From positions 1-7,864 of the forward strand of contig CANQCA010000064.1 of the NCBI GenBank assembly GCA_947589585.1: 7,864 bases of DNA. The letters are read 5' to 3'. Of the stretch, positions 1-5,716 are shown piece after piece. The notes beneath the pieces were generated by a model that did not search any database, had not been told where the DNA came from, and saw only the letters and a list, made by a program, of their open reading frames with translations. Position numbers and translations under genes: made by a program. How positions within the stretch are numbered: the first letter of the stretch is position 1; each line of letters starts with the position of its first letter. Source of the DNA: an uncultured Clostridia bacterium (GTDB taxonomy: Bacteria > Bacillota > Clostridia > Christensenellales > Borkfalkiaceae).

Positions 1-765
1 CGTGACTGCCCGTACGATCGCGCCGGCGCGCTTTTCGGGGTCGCCCGATTTGAAGATCCCGCTGCCGACGAACACGCCTTCGGCGCCGAGCATCATCATG
101 AGCGCGGCATCCGCCGGGGTCGCGACGCCGCCCGCCGCAAAGTTGACGACGGGAAGCTTTCCGCTTTCGTGAACGGCTCGCAAGAGTTCGACGGGCACGC
201 CCATCTTCTTCGCCTCTTCGAAGAGCTCGTCCTCCCGAAGCGACGAAATACGGGCGATCTCACTGTTCATGGCGCGCATATGGCGGACCGCCTGCACGAT
301 GTCCCCCGTCCCCGGTTCACCCTTCGTCCTGATCATCGAAGCGCCCTCAGCAATGCGGCGGAGCGCCTCCCCCAGATCCCGCGCCCCGCACACAAAGGGG
401 ACGGAGAACTTGGTCTTGTCGATATGGTATTTGTCGTCGGCGGGAGAGAGGACCTCGCTCTCGTCGATGAAGTCGATCTCGATCGCCTCGAGGATGCGCG
501 CCTCGGCGATATGCCCGATGCGGCACTTCGCCATGACGGGGATGGAGACCGCCTCCTGAATGCCCTTGATCATAGCGGGATCCGACATGCGGGCGACGCC
601 GCCCGCCGCGCGGATATCCGCGGGAATGCGCTCGAGCGCCATCACGGCGCATGCGCCCGCCTCCTCTGCGATCTTCGCCTGCTCTGGCGTGGTGACGTCC
701 ATGATCACGCCGCCCTTGAGCATCTGTGCAAGATTTTTGTTGAGCTCATACCGCTCGTTTTGCAT
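1..765 (-). CDS. pdxS: PdxS, pyridoxal 5'-phosphate synthase lyase subunit (3' end cut by window)
   Basis: PdxS makes pyridoxal 5'-phosphate (vitamin B6) from ribose 5-phosphate, glyceraldehyde 3-phosphate and ammonia supplied by the glutaminase PdxT. The frame is open from the ATG at 765 to the left edge, giving 255 residues of a protein that is usually about 290, so roughly 35 to 40 C-terminal residues lie outside. The start MQNERYELNKNLAQMLKGGV is typical of the family. K80 in the VMAKCRIGH segment and K148 in IRTKGEPGTG match the two lysines that carry the sugar intermediates, and D23 matches the conserved aspartate. The late GGVATPADAA and VGSGIF phosphate-binding segments are present. 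An SD (GAGGTG) lies 4 to 5 bases upstream of the ATG. A 26-bp palindrome precedes the SD. pdxT would be expected just beyond the left edge, which I cannot see. Confidence 0.97.
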   Translation of the reverse strand, partial: MQNERYELNKNLAQMLKGGVIMDVTTPEQAKIAEEAGACAVMALERIPADIRAAGGVARMSDPAMIKGIQEAVSIPVMAKCRIGHIAEARILEAIEIDFIDESEVLSPADDKYHIDKTKFSVPFVCGARDLGEALRRIAEGASMIRTKGEPGTGDIVQAVRHMRAMNSEIARISSLREDELFEEAKKMGVPVELLRAVHESGKLPVVNFAAGGVATPADAALMMMLGAEGVFVGSGIFKSGDPEKRAGAIVRAVT

Positions 766-780
766 GATACACCTCATTTT

Positions 781-806
781 CTTATTTTGATAATTATCGA
801 AATAAG
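781..806. promoter_or_regulatory. 26-bp near-perfect palindrome upstream of pdxS (putative operator)
   Basis: The 26 bases form an inverted repeat with a single mismatched pair. On the minus strand the left half is CTTATTTcGATAA and the right half TTATCaAAATAAG, with core GATAATTATC. It lies 16 bases upstream of the pdxS ATG and overlaps the last two bases of a -35-like TTGACT (805-810). No convincing -10 sits at 17 bases; CAAAAT occurs at a short 15-base spacing. The position suggests a dimeric transcription factor site controlling pdxS. The core looks loosely like Fur/PerR or MarR-type sites, but I cannot assign a regulator. An RNA hairpin in the leader is an alternative. Confidence 0.5.
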
Positions 807-828
807 TCAATAAATATGAAATTTTATA

Positions 829-868
829 GAAAAACAGCAAAATATCCCGATAAAATTTCGATCGGGAT
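829..868 (-). terminator. Probable intrinsic terminator after ruvX-DUF1292
   Basis: A perfect 8-bp stem, ATCCCGAT (861-868 read on minus) with ATCGGGAT (844-851), closes a 9-base loop. On the minus strand it is followed by a T-rich run, ATTTTGCTGTTTTT. It starts 19 bases after the DUF1292 stop. The T run is interrupted, so strength is uncertain. Confidence 0.6.
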
Positions 869-887
869 GTTTCGCCTTCCGCTAAGA

Positions 888-1208
888 TCACTCGTCTTCG
901 TCTTCGAAATCTTCCTCTTCGTAGAGGCGCACGAACTCCGCGAAGAGCTCGTCCAGAAGGGCGTCGTCCTCGATGATCTCGAGGTGCTCGTTTTCCTCTT
1001 CGCCGCAGATCCGGAAGATGGCCACATCCTCTGTGTTCTCATCCTCCTCCTCTTCGTCCTCCTCGTCGGAGGCGGGCGTCATGGCGCAATACCATTCGTT
1101 CTTGTACTCGAACGTCATGATGTGCTCATAGCGATAGGTCTTTCCCTCGTCGTCGATCATCTCGACGATGCTCTCTCCGTCCTCGTAATTGTTGCTTTCC
1201 TCTTTCAT
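888..1208 (-). CDS. Possible independent DUF1292 product from an internal start within ruvX
   Basis: The ATG at 1208 begins a 106-residue DUF1292 (YrzB-type) protein in the same frame as RuvX. The minus strand reads AAAAAAGGAG, then a 7-base spacer, then ATG, which is a strong and well-placed SD. The RuvX frame reads the same bases as codons for Gln-Lys-Arg-Ser. In many Bacillota DUF1292 is a separate small gene after ruvX, and its function is unknown. I infer that this start is still used, so the locus may make both a fusion and a free DUF1292 protein. The alternative is a sequencing or assembly error that removed the RuvX stop. Confidence 0.6.
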   Translation of the reverse strand: MKEESNNYEDGESIVEMIDDEGKTYRYEHIMTFEYKNEWYCAMTPASDEEDEEEEDENTEDVAIFRICGEEENEHLEIIEDDALLDELFAEFVRLYEEEDFEDEDE

Positions 1209-1637
1209 ATCCGGACTCCTTTTTTGTGCGAGATAATTTTCGAGAATATAGGCCGCCGCGTGCGAATCGATGCGCTTCTTCTTTTTATCGCGCTTGGAAG
1301 AAATGCCGAGCGAGATAAGGTCCTCCCGCGCCGAACGCGTCGTGTAGCGCTCATCCTCGAGCTCGACGGGAAGCCCCGCTTCCCTTTCAAGCGCCTCGGA
1401 AAAGCGGCGCGCCTTTTCCGCCTGCGGCCCCATGCTGCCATCCTCAGAGAGGGGGAGCCCGCAGACGATGCGGCTTGCCCCGTGCCCGCGGGCGATATCG
1501 GCGATATTTTTCACGTCTTCGGAAAAGTTTCCCGTGCGGAAATAGGTGTCCGACGGCATTGCATATTCGCCGAACGGATCTGAAACGGCAACGCCGATCC
1601 GCCTGTCCCCGATATCGAATGCGACGATCTTCTCCAT
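888..1637 (-). CDS. ruvX: RuvX/YqgF RNase H-fold nuclease fused in frame to a DUF1292 (YrzB-like) domain
   Basis: This 249-residue protein joins two genes that are usually separate neighbours in Bacillota. Residues 1 to about 140 are RuvX/YqgF, a putative Holliday junction resolvase also implicated in 16S rRNA 5' processing. The three expected acidic residues are D8 in AFDIGDRRIGVAVSD, E96 in LEDERYTT and D124 in KKRIDSHAAAYIL, and the GLPLSEDGSMG loop is intact. From M144 the chain becomes a 106-residue acidic DUF1292 protein (IVEMIDDEGKTYRYEHI, then FEYKNEWYCAMTP, an acidic linker, and a conserved-looking C-terminus). No stop separates them. The ATG at 1637 is chosen because MEKIVAFDIG is the normal RuvX N-terminus. 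The reading frame is open further upstream, but that stretch contains the promoter. There is no SD at 1637. A strong SD precedes M144 instead. Confidence 0.9.
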   Translation of the reverse strand: MEKIVAFDIGDRRIGVAVSDPFGEYAMPSDTYFRTGNFSEDVKNIADIARGHGASRIVCGLPLSEDGSMGPQAEKARRFSEALEREAGLPVELEDERYTTRSAREDLISLGISSKRDKKKKRIDSHAAAYILENYLAQKRSPDMKEESNNYEDGESIVEMIDDEGKTYRYEHIMTFEYKNEWYCAMTPASDEEDEEEEDENTEDVAIFRICGEEENEHLEIIEDDALLDELFAEFVRLYEEEDFEDEDE

Positions 1638-1672
1638 ACAAAGATTATACCACAGCGCCTGCATTTTGGCAA
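1637..1672 (-). promoter_or_regulatory. Strong promoter giving a predicted leaderless ruvX transcript
   Basis: On the minus strand there is TTGCCA (1667-1672), exactly 17 bases, then TATAAT (1644-1649), with an extended TGG just before the -10. The seventh base after the -10 is the A of the RuvX ATG at 1637. Transcription would therefore start at or within a base or two of the start codon, which agrees with the lack of an SD there. Confidence 0.75.
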
Positions 1673-1709
1673 GCGGTATCAGGCAATTCCCCACTTTGAA
1701 ACAGGGCAT

Positions 1710-1750
1710 AAAAAAAGGCGCCATTCGGCAAATTGCCGTGCGCCTTTTTT
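1710..1750 (-). terminator. Intrinsic terminator after the small membrane protein (likely bidirectional)
   Basis: The stem AAAAAAGGCGC / GCGCCTTTTTT encloses an inner palindrome GGCAAATTGCC. A-tract and T-tract flank the GC core, so it could work in both directions. On the minus strand it starts one base after the stop at 1752 and isolates that gene from the ruvX promoter at 1672. Confidence 0.85.
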
Positions 1751-1751
1751 C

Positions 1752-1952
1752 TTACTTCTTTTTCTGCGTCTTTTTTTCCTCGCCTTCGCCGCTTTCCATG
1801 GCTTTGAGGCGTTCGTCCATCATCTCATCCATCTTGTCGAGAAGCTCGGCCTGAGACTTCTTGACGAGGGAACGCGCCTTGTAGCTGTTGGCGACAAGGA
1901 GGGCGCCGCCGACCATGCCGATCGCAACGCCGAGGCAAAATAACTTTTCCAT
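1752..1952 (-). CDS. Small single-pass membrane protein, unrecognised
   Basis: This 66-residue protein has one hydrophobic segment at about residues 4 to 22 (LFCLGVAIGMVGGALLVANS), rich in small residues with G..G spacing. A highly charged, probably helical tail follows, ending in lysines (KKTQKKK). The layout resembles YtxH-like small membrane proteins, but I see no diagnostic motif and give no function. The start at 1952 is chosen because GGAGG lies five bases upstream of it; the ATG four codons earlier overlaps that SD. The frame is open further upstream without another good SD. It follows the Myb-like gene on the same strand after a 73-base gap in which I see no clear promoter, so the two may be cotranscribed. 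Confidence 0.7.
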   Translation of the reverse strand: MEKLFCLGVAIGMVGGALLVANSYKARSLVKKSQAELLDKMDEMMDERLKAMESGEGEEKKTQKKK

Positions 1953-2025
1953 ACCATCCTCCATATCCGCAGTTTGTGAAAAAACATAGGGGCTATTCGC
2001 GGACATGGTATGGGGATTATTGGTA

Positions 2026-2625
2026 TCAGAGGGCGTTTTCGCCCGATTTATCCCCTTGCTTTCCTTGGTTTTGGCGAAGAAGAGCGATCTCTTCGCAAAG
2101 GCGCTCGTTTTCCTTGCGAAGATCGGCCGCGATGCGCAGATACAGGGCGTCGATCTCGCGCTCTAAACGCTTTTGCAGAAAGGCATTTGCGGGCATGCCT
2201 GCCTCGCGCGCCGCCTGCTCCACTTTTTCGGGCTGTTTTTTGAGAAGGTTGCGGTACTTGTTCTGCATGCGGAGCATCTGCTTTTCGTCGCCGCCCGAAG
2301 CCTCTGAGATGGACTTCCTCACGGAGTAGCCCTTGCGCCTGCCCTCGAGGACTTTTTCCAGAAGTTCGTCCGTCTCTTCCTCGGTGAAGGGCTTGATCGT
2401 GCTCGCCGAGAGGTTCTTGCCCTCCAAGATCTTTTTCACGCGTGAATCGTCCTGCTTCTTCAAAAATGCATAGTAGTAGTTGCGCACGCTTCCCTTCGCC
2501 CTGCTGTGCTCTTTTCCGTACGTCTCAAAGAGGTAGGAGAGCGTCTTGCCCGCATTTTTTCCGCTGTAGATATACTCGATGAGCCCCGTTGCCTCTTCTT
2601 CCGTGTAGCCGTTGATTTTGTTCAT
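2026..2625 (-). CDS. Tandem Myb/SANT-like repeat protein with C-terminal coiled coil, putative DNA-binding
   Basis: The 199-residue protein contains two similar 51-residue units, about residues 7-57 and 80-130. Each starts with [YF]TEEE, has an aliphatic LIE/LLE helix and a glycine-containing turn, and ends with an aromatic-rich third helix (RNYYYAFLKK; QNKYRNLLKK). This is the shape of Myb/SANT-like helix-turn-helix repeats, as in the RsfA family of Bacillota regulators. Residues about 148 to 187 look like a coiled coil (LEREIDALYLRIAADLRKE), which would allow dimerisation. An SD (GAGGTGA) sits four bases upstream of the ATG. It is divergent from the plus-strand gene at 2685, with a palindrome in the shared 59-base gap, so autoregulation or regulation of that neighbour is plausible. 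The RsfA relationship is from pattern only. Confidence 0.7.
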   Translation of the reverse strand: MNKINGYTEEEATGLIEYIYSGKNAGKTLSYLFETYGKEHSRAKGSVRNYYYAFLKKQDDSRVKKILEGKNLSASTIKPFTEEETDELLEKVLEGRRKGYSVRKSISEASGGDEKQMLRMQNKYRNLLKKQPEKVEQAAREAGMPANAFLQKRLEREIDALYLRIAADLRKENERLCEEIALLRQNQGKQGDKSGENAL

Positions 2626-2648
2626 ATCATCACCTCACGCAGATTGTT

Positions 2649-2662
2649 GACATAATTTTGTC
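2649..2662. promoter_or_regulatory. 14-bp near-palindrome in the divergent promoter region
   Basis: GACATAATTTTGTC is an inverted repeat with one mismatched pair (half-sites GACA and TGTC around an AT core). It lies between two divergent genes, at about the predicted start of the minus-strand transcript. It could be an operator, possibly for the adjacent Myb-like protein, but short AT-rich palindromes arise by chance. Confidence 0.3.
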
Positions 2663-2664
2663 GC

Positions 2665-2670
2665 ATTATA
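2665..2670 (-). promoter_or_regulatory. Possible -10 element for the Myb-like gene
   Basis: The minus strand has a perfect TATAAT here, which would start transcription near 2658 and give a leader of about 33 bases containing the GAGGTGA SD. I see no good -35 at 17 bases (TATGCG). Confidence 0.4.
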
Positions 2671-2684
2671 CATTTCATATAGAG

Positions 2685-3563
2685 ATGCGCATATATTTTT
2701 TATCCGAAAAACTCGCCGCCCTCTCCGTAAATGGGCTCTTCCTCGGCTCCGTGGACGGATTCGAACGCACGCTGGAGCTCGATCCGAAGGACGGGTATTT
2801 CCTCGAATGTAAGCCCGTCGGCGGATTTCGGCCCACCCATGTCCGCTTCGATGAGGATTTTTTGATAGATCCCCCGCCACAGGCTGAAGTCTACCACACG
2901 AGAGGCGGCGCGGCGGTCTTCTTCAAGGATTTCGTGCGCGAGGACGCGTCGATGCACGTCTTGTGGCAGGAGAATTTGCTCGGGGTGCGCCTCACCCTCT
3001 TCGTGCAGGGCAGGGTGCAGCTTTGCATGCAGTCCGCGGCGGGGTTTGCGCTTGTGGACCTTCCCGATGAATTTGAGGGGGCAAAGATCGCGCCTGCGGG
3101 CGAGTACTTCCTTCTCGAGGGAGAAAACGCCTTCTGCATCCTCACGAGGACGGGAGAAAAGGTCGCTCTGTCTGCGGGAAAGATCACAGAGCGCGGGGAA
3201 CGGGTGGTGGCGGAGACGCCCCTTCCGAGCAGCCTCGGCCACACGGCGGTGCGCACATGGGAGCGGGGGAAGCTCGTCTCCTGCACCCTTCGCACCAAGC
3301 AACAGCCGACGGAGGCATTCTATGGCCTGGCGCTCTTCGAGAGCGTGCTTGCAGGCGCCGACCCCGCGCCCTTCCTCGCGGAAGAGCTCGTAGAAAAGGC
3401 GGCCGCGCTCAAAGAGTTTTTGGGAGACTTTTCCGCCGTCATCCCCTGTGAAAATCAAGATGAGGTCGGCCTCGTCTACAAGCGGCACGAACGCGTCTTC
3501 GATGTCCGCTATTTCCGCGTCATCCTGTCGAACGGCAAGATCGCAAATATTGAGGAAGTGTAA
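2685..3563 (+). CDS. Conserved-looking protein of unknown function, 292 residues
   Basis: I do not recognise this protein. From the ATG at 2685 it has 292 residues starting MRIYFLSEKLAALSVNGLFL, with no signal peptide and no clear membrane segment, so it is probably cytoplasmic. The N-terminal 190 residues or so alternate short hydrophobic stretches with charged turns, suggesting mostly beta structure (ALSVNGLFLGSVDGF; YFLLEGENAFCILTRTGEKV). About residues 210-250 look helical (FYGLALFESVLAGADPAPFL and on), and the C-terminus returns to strands (HERVFDVRYFRVILSNGKIA). The frame is also open from a TTG at 2658, but that adds residues lying in the promoter region. No good SD precedes either start. 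It is the only plus-strand gene, divergent from the Myb-like gene and convergent with the lipoprotein gene. Confidence 0.75.
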   Translation: MRIYFLSEKLAALSVNGLFLGSVDGFERTLELDPKDGYFLECKPVGGFRPTHVRFDEDFLIDPPPQAEVYHTRGGAAVFFKDFVREDASMHVLWQENLLGVRLTLFVQGRVQLCMQSAAGFALVDLPDEFEGAKIAPAGEYFLLEGENAFCILTRTGEKVALSAGKITERGERVVAETPLPSSLGHTAVRTWERGKLVSCTLRTKQQPTEAFYGLALFESVLAGADPAPFLAEELVEKAAALKEFLGDFSAVIPCENQDEVGLVYKRHERVFDVRYFRVILSNGKIANIEEV

Positions 3564-3636
3564 CCCTCTCCCGGGGGAGGGGGAATGAAGGGGGCGGGAG
3601 CGGACTGATGCGCCATAAAAGCGAAATGGCAGAATC

Positions 3637-3686
3637 CCCCACCTCAGTCACGCGAGGCGTGACAGCTCCTCCCCGAGGAGGAGCTG
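3637..3686 (+). repeat. Two-hairpin intergenic repeat, copy A1
   Basis: This noncoding element between convergent genes carries two adjacent hairpins. The first is GTCACGC-gag-GCGTGAC (3647-3663) and the second AGCTCCTCC-ccga-GGAGGAGCT (3664-3685), preceded by CACCTCA. The same layout with different but compensating stem bases recurs at 5991-6039 (opposite strand) and 6067-6117. Bases 3564-3636, upstream of it, show only a G-rich inverted repeat (CCCTC/GAGGG) without a T-tract. Confidence 0.7.
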
Positions 3687-3718
3687 TTCGAGCTCAGGAT
3701 ATCTCATCCATGGGCAAC

Positions 3719-3744
3719 AAAAAACCGCGGCGAGGACGCCGCGG
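3719..3744 (-). terminator. Intrinsic terminator after the cyclophilin-like lipoprotein gene
   Basis: The 8-bp GC stem CCGCGGCG / CGCCGCGG (3725-3744) has a 4-base loop and is followed on the minus strand by six T residues (3719-3724). It lies 21 bases after the stop of the gene at 3766. Confidence 0.88.
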
Positions 3745-3765
3745 CGATTTATTTTACAAAACTTA

Positions 3766-4692
3766 TCAGTATTTGGTCACCTCGACAGAGACGAGGCGGA
3801 TGGGTTCGACGGGCATTTCAAACGTCGCCTCGAGGCCCATGGTCTTGAGGTCATCGAAGGGTTCGTTGACGTTGAGATCGACCGTGACCGTGCGGGTGAA
3901 GGTCGCATCGTCGGCAAGGTTGGCCTTATAGGTCTCGATGGCGGCGAGGAGCCCTTCCTCGAGGACGGAATAATCTTTGACTTTACCGAACACGCAATAC
4001 TTATCGTTGCCCTCACTATCCTTATGGCTACTCGGCGTACTTGCGGAGAGCTGGGTATAGAAGAGCGACGTGGCGCTGTTGAGGCTATAGCTCTGGGCCT
4101 CGAGAGGTTCGCCGTTATTGTTCTTCCCGCCGTCGGCACGCTCGATCGTGACATTCCCGTTGTACTTTCCCTTATCCGAATAGTACATGACGAGGGCGCC
4201 CTGCGTGTGGCTGTACTCGGTGCCGCCTTCCACTTTGAACTTGGGAGCGATCTCGCCGTAGACGGTGTAGAGGCCATCGCCCTTTTGCACATTCTCGGAG
4301 CTGCCCGCCGTCCTCCAAACGGATTGGGTGAAGGTGATGCCGAGATCCCCTTCCAACTTCTCGACGGCTGCGAAGTAATTTACTTCCTCGAGATCGCTGT
4401 CGGTGCCGAGCCGATAGCCGCCCGTCATGAGGTATTCGTCCGTGAAATCGTGGACGATGAACTGCCCGTCGTAGTAGCCCGCGTCGGCAAGCTCGATGAA
4501 ATGCGTGACGGTGCGGGGCGCATCGTGGCGGGAGAGGACATATTCCACCTTATACTCTTTCCCTTCGAAAGAATACGTCACCGTGACCTCGGGGTGATCG
4601 CTCGAACAGGCGGAGAGCATCCCGACCGTCCCGGCGGCGATGACAGCGGCCGATGCCGTGAGTGCAATGCGGCGGAGAAGTTTTTTGTTCAT
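3766..4692 (-). CDS. Lipoprotein with divergent cyclophilin-type (PPIase-like) domain, active site apparently lost
   Basis: The N-terminus is a lipoprotein signal: MNKKLLRR, a hydrophobic stretch, then LSAC with the lipidated cysteine at residue 29, so the 308-residue protein should be anchored outside the membrane. Residues about 55-95 match cyclophilins (APRTVTHFIELADAGYYDG, then LMTGG for the usual MIQGG), and 165-182 and 231-240 match later parts (QGALVMYYSDKGKYNGN; KYCVFGKVKD). However, the catalytic FHR triad aligns with V80-H81-D82, the MIQGG glutamine with T90, and the SQFFI segment with residues near SLFY (209-212). It therefore probably lacks standard prolyl isomerase activity and may act as a binding or chaperone fold. 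An SD (GGAGG) lies six bases before the ATG. It forms its own transcription unit, with a promoter upstream and a terminator downstream. Confidence 0.82.
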   Translation of the reverse strand: MNKKLLRRIALTASAAVIAAGTVGMLSACSSDHPEVTVTYSFEGKEYKVEYVLSRHDAPRTVTHFIELADAGYYDGQFIVHDFTDEYLMTGGYRLGTDSDLEEVNYFAAVEKLEGDLGITFTQSVWRTAGSSENVQKGDGLYTVYGEIAPKFKVEGGTEYSHTQGALVMYYSDKGKYNGNVTIERADGGKNNNGEPLEAQSYSLNSATSLFYTQLSASTPSSHKDSEGNDKYCVFGKVKDYSVLEEGLLAAIETYKANLADDATFTRTVTVDLNVNEPFDDLKTMGLEATFEMPVEPIRLVSVEVTKY

Positions 4693-4723
4693 AAGACGCC
4701 TCCTATGGGCTTAACTATTATTT

Positions 4724-4752
4724 ATTTTACCCGTAAATTGCGGATCAGTCAA
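4724..4752 (-). promoter_or_regulatory. Promoter of the cyclophilin-like lipoprotein gene
   Basis: On the minus strand TTGACT (4747-4752) is followed after exactly 17 bases by TAAAAT (4724-4729). The predicted start near 4717 gives a leader of about 25 bases with the GGAGG SD. It lies downstream of the rplL terminator. Confidence 0.72.
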
Positions 4753-4775
4753 GCGCTTTTGATGATTTCGCCGTG

Positions 4776-4813
4776 AAAATTGCACAAAGAGCCGCAGCAA
4801 CAAAGCTGCGGCT
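4776..4813 (-). terminator. Intrinsic terminator after rplL
   Basis: A perfect 9-bp stem AGCCGCAGC / GCTGCGGCT (4790-4798, 4805-4813) with a 6-base loop is followed on the minus strand by CTTTGTGCAATTTT. It begins 16 bases after the rplL stop. The T run is broken, but the stem is strong and the position is typical. Confidence 0.78.
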
Positions 4814-4828
4814 CGTCTTTGCGCAAAA

Positions 4829-5197
4829 TTACTTGAGCTCGGCGGTAGCGCCTGCTTCCTTGAGCTTGGCAAGAGCAGCCTCGGCATCTGCCTTCGGAAC
4901 GGCTTCCTTCAAAACGCCCAGAGACTCCACTGCCTTCTTCGCATCGGCAAGGCCGAGGCCCGTGAACTCGCGGACAGCCTTGATGACGGCGATCTTGTTG
5001 GCGCCGAAATCCTTGAGGACGATGTCGAACTCCGTCTTCTCTTCTTCCTGGGGAGCAGCCTCTGCGGGCGCAGCGCCGCCGACGGCAACGGCCGCCGCCG
5101 CGGAAACGCCGAATTCCTCTTCGAGCGCCTTGACGAACTCATTGAGCTCGACAACGGTCATACCCTTTACTTCTTCGATAAACTTCTGAACATCCAT
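4829..5197 (-). CDS. rplL: 50S ribosomal protein L7/L12
   Basis: The 122-residue length is standard. L7/L12 forms the flexible ribosomal stalk, bound as dimers to L10, and recruits and stimulates the translational GTPases. The N-terminal dimerisation segment (FIEEVKGMTVVELNEFVKAL) is followed by the Ala-rich hinge (about residues 33-50, AAAAVAVGGAAPAEAAPQ) and the globular C-terminal domain (KTEFDIVLKDFGANKIAVIK, then REFTGLGLADAKKAVE and LKEAGATAELK). An SD (GGAGG) lies eight bases upstream of the ATG. It follows rplJ after 21 bases, in the usual rplJL operon, and is closed by the hairpin at 4776-4813. Confidence 0.98.
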   Translation of the reverse strand: MDVQKFIEEVKGMTVVELNEFVKALEEEFGVSAAAAVAVGGAAPAEAAPQEEEKTEFDIVLKDFGANKIAVIKAVREFTGLGLADAKKAVESLGVLKEAVPKADAEAALAKLKEAGATAELK

Positions 5198-5218
5198 TTT
5201 GATATCCTCCGATAATTT

Positions 5219-5716
5219 TTAAGATTTTTGGTCTGCGATTGCCTTCAGAACAAACGCAAGATTTGCGATGGGCGACTGCAAGCAGCCGAGCATCTTTGCG
5301 ATGAGCACCTCTCTCGAAGGGATCGCCGCAAGTTTTTTCACGCCTTCCGCGTCCACATAGGCGCCGTTTACATAGGCGCTCTTCGGGACGATCTTGTCTG
5401 CCAGCACGGGGGTCTCCTTCACAGCCTTGGCGATGATCGAGCACCCGCTCGTCTCGTCCGGGCAGAAAACAAACGCCGTCGCGCCGTTGAGGTCGTTATC
5501 GAAATCCTTTACGCCGAGTTCGTCGAATGCCTTCCGCACGAGGGTGTTCTTGTATACCTTGTACTCGCAGGATGCATCTCTGAACTTGTTGCGAAGCGAC
5601 GTGACTTCGGCGACGGTGAGCCTATCGTAGTGCGCGACCACGACCGACTTCGACGCCGAGATCTTTGCCTTGATCTCTTCGACAACTTCCTTCTTTGCCT
5701 CTAAATTTGCCGACAT
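5219..5716 (-). CDS. rplJ: 50S ribosomal protein L10
   Basis: L10 anchors the L7/L12 dimers at the base of the ribosomal stalk, and the L10-L12 complex represses its own operon by binding the leader mRNA. The 165-residue length is typical. Family features are the N-terminal KKEVVEEIKAKISASKSVVV, the RNA-binding part LTVAEVTSLRNKFRDASCEY with VYKNTLVRKAF, and the C-terminal helix that carries L12 (SPIANLAFVLKAIADQ). A very strong SD (TAAGGAGG) lies five bases before the ATG. A 160-base leader with an L10 binding motif and attenuator precedes it, and rplL follows. Confidence 0.98.
   Translation of the reverse strand: MSANLEAKKEVVEEIKAKISASKSVVVAHYDRLTVAEVTSLRNKFRDASCEYKVYKNTLVRKAFDELGVKDFDNDLNGATAFVFCPDETSGCSIIAKAVKETPVLADKIVPKSAYVNGAYVDAEGVKKLAAIPSREVLIAKMLGCLQSPIANLAFVLKAIADQKS

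Larger units (their letters stand above)
2644..2672 (+). promoter_or_regulatory. Possible promoter for the plus-strand gene at 2685
   Basis: TTGTTG (2644-2649), 17 bases, TATACA (2667-2672). A better -35, TTGACA (2647-2652), is present but is only 14 bases from TATACA. If the -10 is correct, the start point near 2679 leaves only about six bases before the ATG. Confidence 0.3.

Noticed and set aside
169..813. Long plus-strand open frame opposite pdxS
   Set aside because: It is the shadow of pdxS, whose catalytic lysines and family motifs are clear on the minus strand; the plus frame has no recognisable domain and no SD.
816..1583. Plus-strand open frame of 255 codons opposite ruvX-DUF1292
   Set aside because: The composition mirrors the acidic DUF1292 codons read backwards (runs of Leu, Phe, Val), and RuvX motifs support the other strand.
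1638..1724. N-terminal extension of RuvX by 29 codons
   Set aside because: The extra codons cover a near-consensus promoter, have no SD, and are not part of the usual RuvX N-terminus.
3564..3600. Intrinsic terminator after the unknown plus-strand gene
   Set aside because: The G-rich inverted repeat has no following T-tract, so I do not call it a terminator.
4024..4776. Plus-strand open frame opposite the lipoprotein gene
   Set aside because: The minus strand has a lipobox, SD, promoter and terminator; the plus frame has none and runs into the promoter of the real gene.
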